Source of the DNA: Rubrivivax sp.
GTDB lineage: Bacteria; Pseudomonadota; Gammaproteobacteria; Burkholderiales; Burkholderiaceae
Length of the DNA stretch: 10,447 bases
NCBI GenBank assembly: GCA_004211235.1
Contig: SEEY01000084.1
Coordinates: forward strand, 1 to 10,447
Direction: 5' to 3'
Below the pieces are notes generated by a model. It searched no databases and was not told the origin of the DNA. It saw nothing but the letters and a program-made list of their open reading frames with translations. Position 1 is the stretch's first letter. The number at the start of each line of letters is the position of its first letter. A program made the position numbers and the translations under genes. Below, piece after piece: positions 7,101 through 10,447 of this stretch.

Positions 7101-7321
7101 TTGGCGAGCTCGCGCAGCACGGCGCGGCGCTTCTTCATGATGCTGCGCGCAGCGTCCATCTGTTGCTCGAACTCGGGGTTGTAGGGCGAGATCAGCACGC
7201 CATTGACGGCGTCGGAGAGGTAGAGCACGTCGCCCTTCTCGACTTTCAAACGGGCGAGCACTTCCTTCGGCAAGATGACGCCGAGCGAGTTGCCGATCTG
7301 GGTTACCTTGAGCGCACTCAT
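7097..7321 (-). CDS. AbrB/MazE/SpoVT-type antitoxin
   Basis: A 74-residue protein. Residues 4-32 (LKVTQIGNSLGVILPKEVLARLKVEKGD) form a swapped-hairpin AbrB-like DNA-binding domain, with the usual GNSLGV..P turn. Residues 51-74 (FEQQMDAARSIMKKRRAVL...) are a basic amphipathic helix likely to bind and block the toxin. This gene is first in the pair and would bind its own promoter. The ribosome binding site AAGGA (minus strand, 7328-7332) lies six bases before ATG 7321. In classic phd-doc systems the antitoxin is Phd-type; here it is AbrB-type. This alternative is known but less usual. Confidence 0.93.
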   Translation of the reverse strand: MSALKVTQIGNSLGVILPKEVLARLKVEKGDVLYLSDAVNGVLISPYNPEFEQQMDAARSIMKKRRAVLRELAK

Positions 7322-7334
7322 CGCCGTTCCTTTT

Positions 7335-7342
7335 GTTATAAC
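7335..7342. promoter_or_regulatory. Candidate operator palindrome GTTATAAC
   Basis: A perfect eight-base palindrome lies between the candidate -10 box and the ribosome binding site of the antitoxin, overlapping the likely transcription start; a second small palindrome, AACGTT (7341-7346), touches it. AbrB/MazE antitoxins bind such AT-rich symmetric sites, so autorepression is plausible. The role is inferred from position only. Confidence 0.4.
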
Positions 7343-7349
7343 GTTTGTA

Positions 7350-7379
7350 ATACTAGCTGACGCCTGTTTACATTGACAA
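7350..7379 (-). promoter_or_regulatory. Candidate sigma-70 promoter of the toxin-antitoxin genes
   Basis: On the minus strand, -35 TTGTCA (7374-7379, five of six consensus bases) is followed after 18 bases by -10 TAGTAT (7350-7355, four of six). Transcription would start near 7343, giving a leader of about 20 bases. The 62-base region between the two divergent start codons is about 44% GC, far below its surroundings. Confidence 0.5.
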
Positions 7380-7383
7380 GCCC

Positions 7384-8076
7384 ATGATCCACGCCACCAA
7401 ACGCATTGCCGGCGGTGCCGGCCTCGCCGCCGTGCTCGTCAAGCGCGCGGCTACCCTTGAACTCGACTGGGACACGCGCAGCAAGAGCCGCTTCTCCGCC
7501 ACCGACTCCACCGGCCGCGAAATCGGCGTCGTGCTACCGCGCGGCACGACGCTGCGCGGTGGCGATGTGCTCGTCGCCGAGGATGGTTCGATGCTGCGCG
7601 TTATCGCCGCAGCCCAGCCGGTGCTGCAGGTGCGCTTCTGCGGGGAGCATGGCCGGCCGTTCGACCTGCTGCGCGCCGCCTACCACCTCGGCAACCGGCA
7701 TGTGCCACTGGAGCTGCAGCCCGAACTGCTGCAGTTCGAGCCGGACCCCGTGCTGGCCGACATGCTGCGCCGCCAGCACCTCATCGTGACCGAGGCCCCG
7801 GCGGCCTTCGAGCCCGAAGGCGGTGCGTATGGCGAAGGCGCGGGCCACGGCCATCATCACCATGGCCATGACGAACATGACCACGCCCATGAGCACGGTC
7901 ATCAGCAAGGCCAGGCGCACGGCGAGCCGCAAGCCGCCGCGCCGGCCCGCAAGCCGCTCGCCATCCCCGTCAAGGCGCATGACGCCGGCCACGTGCACGG
8001 CCCGGGTTGCGGCCACGATCATTCGCACGATTCCGCCCATGGCCACCACGACCACGGGCATGAGCACAAGCACTGA
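7384..8076 (+). CDS. ureE: Urease accessory nickel metallochaperone UreE
   Basis: UreE binds nickel and passes it to UreG for insertion into urease in the cytoplasm. The protein has 230 residues: an N-terminal peptide-binding-like domain (about 1-75, with GREIGVVLPRGTTLRGGDVL), then the metal-binding domain with YHLGNRHVPLEL, where His106 matches the conserved His96 of Klebsiella UreE. Residues 155-230 are a very His-rich tail with 25 His and one Cys (Cys209) in 76 residues, in two blocks (155-179 and 199-230) split by an Ala/Pro/Lys stretch. Such tails store or buffer nickel in some species and are not needed for basic activity. ATG 7384 is the first start in frame; no ribosome binding site is obvious. 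The last 17 bases overlap ureF. Upstream is a divergent toxin-antitoxin promoter, not ureC. Confidence 0.96.
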   Translation: MIHATKRIAGGAGLAAVLVKRAATLELDWDTRSKSRFSATDSTGREIGVVLPRGTTLRGGDVLVAEDGSMLRVIAAAQPVLQVRFCGEHGRPFDLLRAAYHLGNRHVPLELQPELLQFEPDPVLADMLRRQHLIVTEAPAAFEPEGGAYGEGAGHGHHHHGHDEHDHAHEHGHQQGQAHGEPQAAAPARKPLAIPVKAHDAGHVHGPGCGHDHSHDSAHGHHDHGHEHKH

Positions 8077-8743
8077 TCCGTCGCTGCTGCACCTCCTCTG
8101 GCTCGCCTCGCCGGCGCTGCCGGTCGGCGGCTTCAGCTATTCCGAAGGGCTGGAAGCGGCGGTCGATGCGGGCATCGTCCACGACGAGACCAGCGCCGGT
8201 GACTGGCTGCTGAGCCAGCTCGAACTCGTGCAGGCGCGCGCCGAGCTGCCCGTGGCCGCCGCGGCCCATGCCGCCTCGCTGGCCCTGGACAGCACCCGCC
8301 TCGCCGAGCTGAACGCGTGGACGCTGCGGACCCGCGAGACCAGCGAGAGCCTGCAGCAGGTGCAGCAGATGGGCCGCAGCCTCGTCGCCTGGATGCAGAG
8401 CCTGATGCCCGACGCCGCCGTGCTGCCGCTGCTGCAGGCGCTCAAGCCGGCGCCGACCTGGCCGGTCGTCATGGGCGCCGTCGCGGCGGCGCGCGGTGCG
8501 GCGCTGGAGCCGGCCCTGCAGGCCATTGCCTTCGGCTGGGCCGAGAACCTGATGCAGGCCGCCGTGCGCAGCGTGCCGCTCGGCCAGACGTCAGGCCAGC
8601 GCCTGCTGGCACGCCTCGTGCACGCCATTCCGGACGCCGTGTCCACCGCCCTGGCTGCGCCCGAACCGATGGCCTTCGCGCCGTTGCTCGGCATCCACGG
8701 CGCCCGCCACGAAACCCAATACTCACGCCTGTTCCGCTCATGA
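8060..8743 (+). CDS. ureF: Urease accessory protein UreF
   Basis: UreF is the all-helical protein that joins UreD on apo-urease and recruits UreG; it acts as a check on GTP hydrolysis during nickel insertion. The 227 residues include the family marker [21 protein letters not shown] (12-32) and a C-terminal [11 protein letters not shown], a region that contacts UreG. Length matches the family. ATG 8060 is chosen because it puts the conserved [10 protein letters not shown] close to the N-terminus; the open frame further upstream lies inside the His-tail codons of ureE and is repetitive. The gene overlaps ureE by 17 bases and ureG by four, so translation is probably coupled. No separate ribosome binding site is visible. 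Confidence 0.95.
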   Translation: MSTSTDPSLLHLLWLASPALPVGGFSYSEGLEAAVDAGIVHDETSAGDWLLSQLELVQARAELPVAAAAHAASLALDSTRLAELNAWTLRTRETSESLQQVQQMGRSLVAWMQSLMPDAAVLPLLQALKPAPTWPVVMGAVAAARGAALEPALQAIAFGWAENLMQAAVRSVPLGQTSGQRLLARLVHAIPDAVSTALAAPEPMAFAPLLGIHGARHETQYSRLFRS

Positions 8744-9387
8744 ACGCTCCGCTGCACGTCATCCCGAATCGCACGAAAAAGCTGCCGCCGCTGCGCGTCG
8801 GCGTGGGCGGCCCGGTCGGGTCCGGCAAGACCACCCTGGTGGAGATGCTCTGCAAGACGATGCGGGAGCGCTGGGATCTGGTGGTCGTGACCAACGACAT
8901 CTACACCAAGGAAGACCAGCGCCTGCTGACCGTGGCCGGCGCGCTGGCGCCCGAACGCATCATGGGCGTGGAGACCGGCGGCTGCCCGCACACGGCGATC
9001 CGCGAGGACTGCTCGATCAACCTCGAAGCCGTGGACCGCATGCTGGAGAAGTTCCCCGAGGCGGACATCGTCTTCGTCGAGAGCGGTGGCGACAATCTGG
9101 CAGCCACCTTCAGCCCCGAGCTGAGCGACCTGACGATCTACGTCATCGACGTGGCGGCAGGCGAGAAGATTCCGCGCAAGGGCGGCCCCGGCATCACGAA
9201 GAGCGACCTCTTCGTCATCAACAAGACCGACCTCGCCCCGCACGTCGGCGCCGACCTCGACGTGATGCGCAGCGACACTGCGCGCATGCGGCCGGTGAAG
9301 CCCTGGGTCATGACCAACCTCAAGACCCGTGAAGGCCTCGCCGAGGTCGTCGCCTTCATCGAGAAGAAGGGCCTGCTTGTTGACTGA
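8740..9387 (+). CDS. ureG: Urease accessory GTPase UreG
   Basis: UreG is a SIMIBI-class GTPase; GTP binding drives nickel-bound dimers and hydrolysis releases nickel into urease. The 215 residues show a P-loop GPVGSGKT (24-31), the TNDIYTKED segment, the nickel-binding CPH motif (Cys82-Pro83-His84 in [12 protein letters not shown]), ESGGDNL (114-120, G3 region) and NKTD (161-164, G4). Every key residue is present and the length is normal. The start overlaps the ureF stop as ATGA. The end overlaps the likely TTG start of ureD by eight bases. Confidence 0.97.
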   Translation: MNAPLHVIPNRTKKLPPLRVGVGGPVGSGKTTLVEMLCKTMRERWDLVVVTNDIYTKEDQRLLTVAGALAPERIMGVETGGCPHTAIREDCSINLEAVDRMLEKFPEADIVFVESGGDNLAATFSPELSDLTIYVIDVAAGEKIPRKGGPGITKSDLFVINKTDLAPHVGADLDVMRSDTARMRPVKPWVMTNLKTREGLAEVVAFIEKKGLLVD

Positions 9388-10297
9388 CCTGGAGCCCCCA
9401 CGCTCAGGCAGTTCGCTTCCGCCCGAAGCGGCCGCCAGCGCCTCGGGGCGGCCGCTAGCCACTGGCGCCATCCGCTGGCCGGCGCGCCTCATGCTTTCCG
9501 CGGCGCGCGACGGCTCGGGCGCCACCCGCGTGCATGCCCGCCATGACGGCCCGCTGCGCCTGCTGAAGACGCTCTATCCGGAATCCACCCGCATCGCCCA
9601 CGCGGTGCTCGTCCATCCGCCCGGCGGCCTGGTGGGCGGCGACCGGCTGGACATCCAGATCGACGTGCAGGCCGGTGCGCACCTGCTCGTCACCACGCCG
9701 GCAGCGACGCGCTTCTACCGCTCCAACGCGGGCGAGGCCGCGCAGGTTGTGCACGCGACCGTGGGCGAGGGCGCCCGGCTGGAATGGCTGCCGCAGGAAA
9801 CGCTGGCCTATCCGGCGTGCCTGGCGCGCAACGAGGTCAGGCTGAGCCTCGCACCGGGCGCCAGCCTGTTTGCGACCGAGGTGCTGGGCCTGGGACTGCC
9901 CGCGGCCGGCCAGCATTTCGACACCGGGCGGCTGCTGCAGCATCTGGAGATCACCGGCCAATGGCTGGACCGCGGCTGGCTGGACGCAGCGGACAAGGCC
10001 TTGCTCGACGGCCCCTGCGGCCTCGCCGGGCATCGCGTGCTCGGCACGCTGGCCTATGCGCAGACCGGTGCGCTGGCCGATGCCGAGGCGCTGCTGACCC
10101 ACAGCCGGGCGCTGCTGGACGACGTGCCGCTGAGCGGCATCACCCATCTGGCCGGCGCGCGTGGGGCGGTGTTGCTGATGCGGGTCGTCGGCGACGAGGT
10201 CGAGGGCGTGACGGTGGCATTGCGTCGTGTCAGGGGGTTATGGCGAGAGCGGTTCTGGAACCTGTCCAGCAGCGATCCGCGCATCTGGGCGACATGA
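9380..10297 (+). CDS. ureD: Urease accessory protein UreD (UreH)
   Basis: UreD binds apo-urease directly and holds UreF and UreG; an internal tunnel carries nickel to the active site. The predicted 305 residues include [10 protein letters not shown] (79-88), [10 protein letters not shown] (105-114), [11 protein letters not shown] and a C-terminal [13 protein letters not shown], all typical. No ATG precedes the conserved IRWPARL (31-37). The start is taken as TTG 9380, eight bases after GAAGAAGGG (9363-9371), a good ribosome binding site; TTG 9377 or GTG 9329 are alternatives. With this start the first 29 residues are a Pro/Ser/Ala-rich extension of no known role, so the protein is a little longer than usual (about 270-290). 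It follows ureG instead of leading the structural genes as in many Burkholderiales. The function is certain; the start is not. Confidence 0.93.
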   Translation: MTDLEPPRSGSSLPPEAAASASGRPLATGAIRWPARLMLSAARDGSGATRVHARHDGPLRLLKTLYPESTRIAHAVLVHPPGGLVGGDRLDIQIDVQAGAHLLVTTPAATRFYRSNAGEAAQVVHATVGEGARLEWLPQETLAYPACLARNEVRLSLAPGASLFATEVLGLGLPAAGQHFDTGRLLQHLEITGQWLDRGWLDAADKALLDGPCGLAGHRVLGTLAYAQTGALADAEALLTHSRALLDDVPLSGITHLAGARGAVLLMRVVGDEVEGVTVALRRVRGLWRERFWNLSSSDPRIWAT

Positions 10298-10343
10298 CCC
10301 GCGTCGCGCGCAAGCGCTGGCAACCGACGTGCCCGCCTCTCCG

Positions 10344-10405
10344 CGTCCTACAGGCTTCGTAGGGCGTCGGCGGTGTACTCCCGCCACGGCGGCGCGACCG
10401 CCGTG
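10344..10405 (+). other. Two tandem hairpins between ureD and the next gene
   Basis: CGTCCTAC (10344-10351) pairs with GTAGGGCG (10359-10366) with one G-T wobble around a seven-base loop. Nineteen bases later CACGGCGG (10385-10392) pairs perfectly with CCGCCGTG (10398-10405) around the loop CGCGA. The second stem ends 24 bases before ATG 10430. There is no T-run after either, so a simple Rho-independent terminator is unlikely; a structured leader or weak terminator is possible. The loops do not carry the ACGR of guanidine-II riboswitches. Confidence 0.4.
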
Positions 10406-10429
10406 TCCCAACAATCCCTGGAGATTCTC

Positions 10430-10447
10430 ATGAACGGTTTGCGTGCG
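10430..10447 (+). CDS. Start of an unidentified gene (3' truncated)
   Basis: ATG 10430 is preceded by TGGAGA (10419-10424), a good ribosome binding site six bases upstream. Only six codons (MNGLRA) are seen before the window ends, too few to identify a product. The start does not look like UreA, whose usual beginning is MxLTPRE. It follows ureD on the same strand after 132 bases and two hairpins. Confidence 0.5.

Noticed and set aside
7333..7373. Possible ureE promoter on the plus strand (TTGTAA at 7345-7350 with TTACAT at 7368-7373)
   Set aside because: Only four and three of six bases match consensus, and the start of transcription would fall almost on the ATG. Not strong enough to annotate.
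7836..8073. Repetitive cat/cac-rich DNA that could be read as a tandem repeat or CRISPR-like array
   Set aside because: It is the His-rich tail of UreE; there is no fixed repeat unit or spacer pattern.
8137..9525. Open frame of 462 codons on the minus strand across ureF, ureG and ureD
   Set aside because: It crosses three well-identified genes in antisense and has no recognisable features.
10344..10405. Guanidine-II (mini-ykkC) riboswitch, suggested by two hairpins next to urease genes
   Set aside because: The loops are AGGCTTC and CGCGA and do not have the required ACGR sequence.

Overview
The window is dense, GC-rich bacterial DNA with short intergenic gaps. The urease accessory proteins, the many class III CoA-transferase and crotonase-type features and the base composition suggest a Betaproteobacterium, most likely in the Burkholderiales (Rubrivivax/Leptothrix/Roseateles-like). 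This placement is inferred from general sequence character, not from a database search. No gene-free stretch exceeds 300 bases; the longest gaps are 1172-1345 and 10298-10429.

Left part, plus strand: the 3' part of a CaiB/BaiF class III CoA-transferase gene (2-1171), a secreted GH43-CBM6 arabinoxylan-type glycosidase (1346-2761), and an exported protein with a peptidase-like N-terminal domain and a TPR-like C-terminal region (2840-4663). The equivalent of the zinc-binding HExxH motif appears to have decayed in the last of these. Hairpins lie between the last two genes, so they need not form one operon.

Middle part, minus strand: five genes read leftwards from 7321 to 4689. They are an AbrB/MazE-type antitoxin and a Doc/Fic toxin (4-base overlap), a crotonase with all three acidic residues of dienoyl-CoA isomerase (16 bases after doc), a LysE/RhtB exporter (28 bases later) and a GNAT acetyltransferase (61 bases later). 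The spacing suggests that a toxin-antitoxin pair leads a metabolic and export gene string.

Right part, plus strand: a compact urease maturation cluster, ureE-ureF-ureG-ureD, with overlaps of 17, 4 and 8 bases. UreE carries a very His-rich two-block tail. UreD, UreF and UreG form the apo-urease activation complex, and UreE delivers nickel to UreG. The structural genes ureABC are not in the window: the toxin-antitoxin pair lies directly upstream of ureE, and an unidentified gene begins 132 bases after ureD behind two tandem hairpins.

Nothing here is clearly a wholly new system. The best leads are the decayed-peptidase TPR protein, the AbrB-Doc pair sharing a 62-base AT-richer divergent region with ureE and leading a crotonase operon, and the unusual placement of the urease accessory genes.
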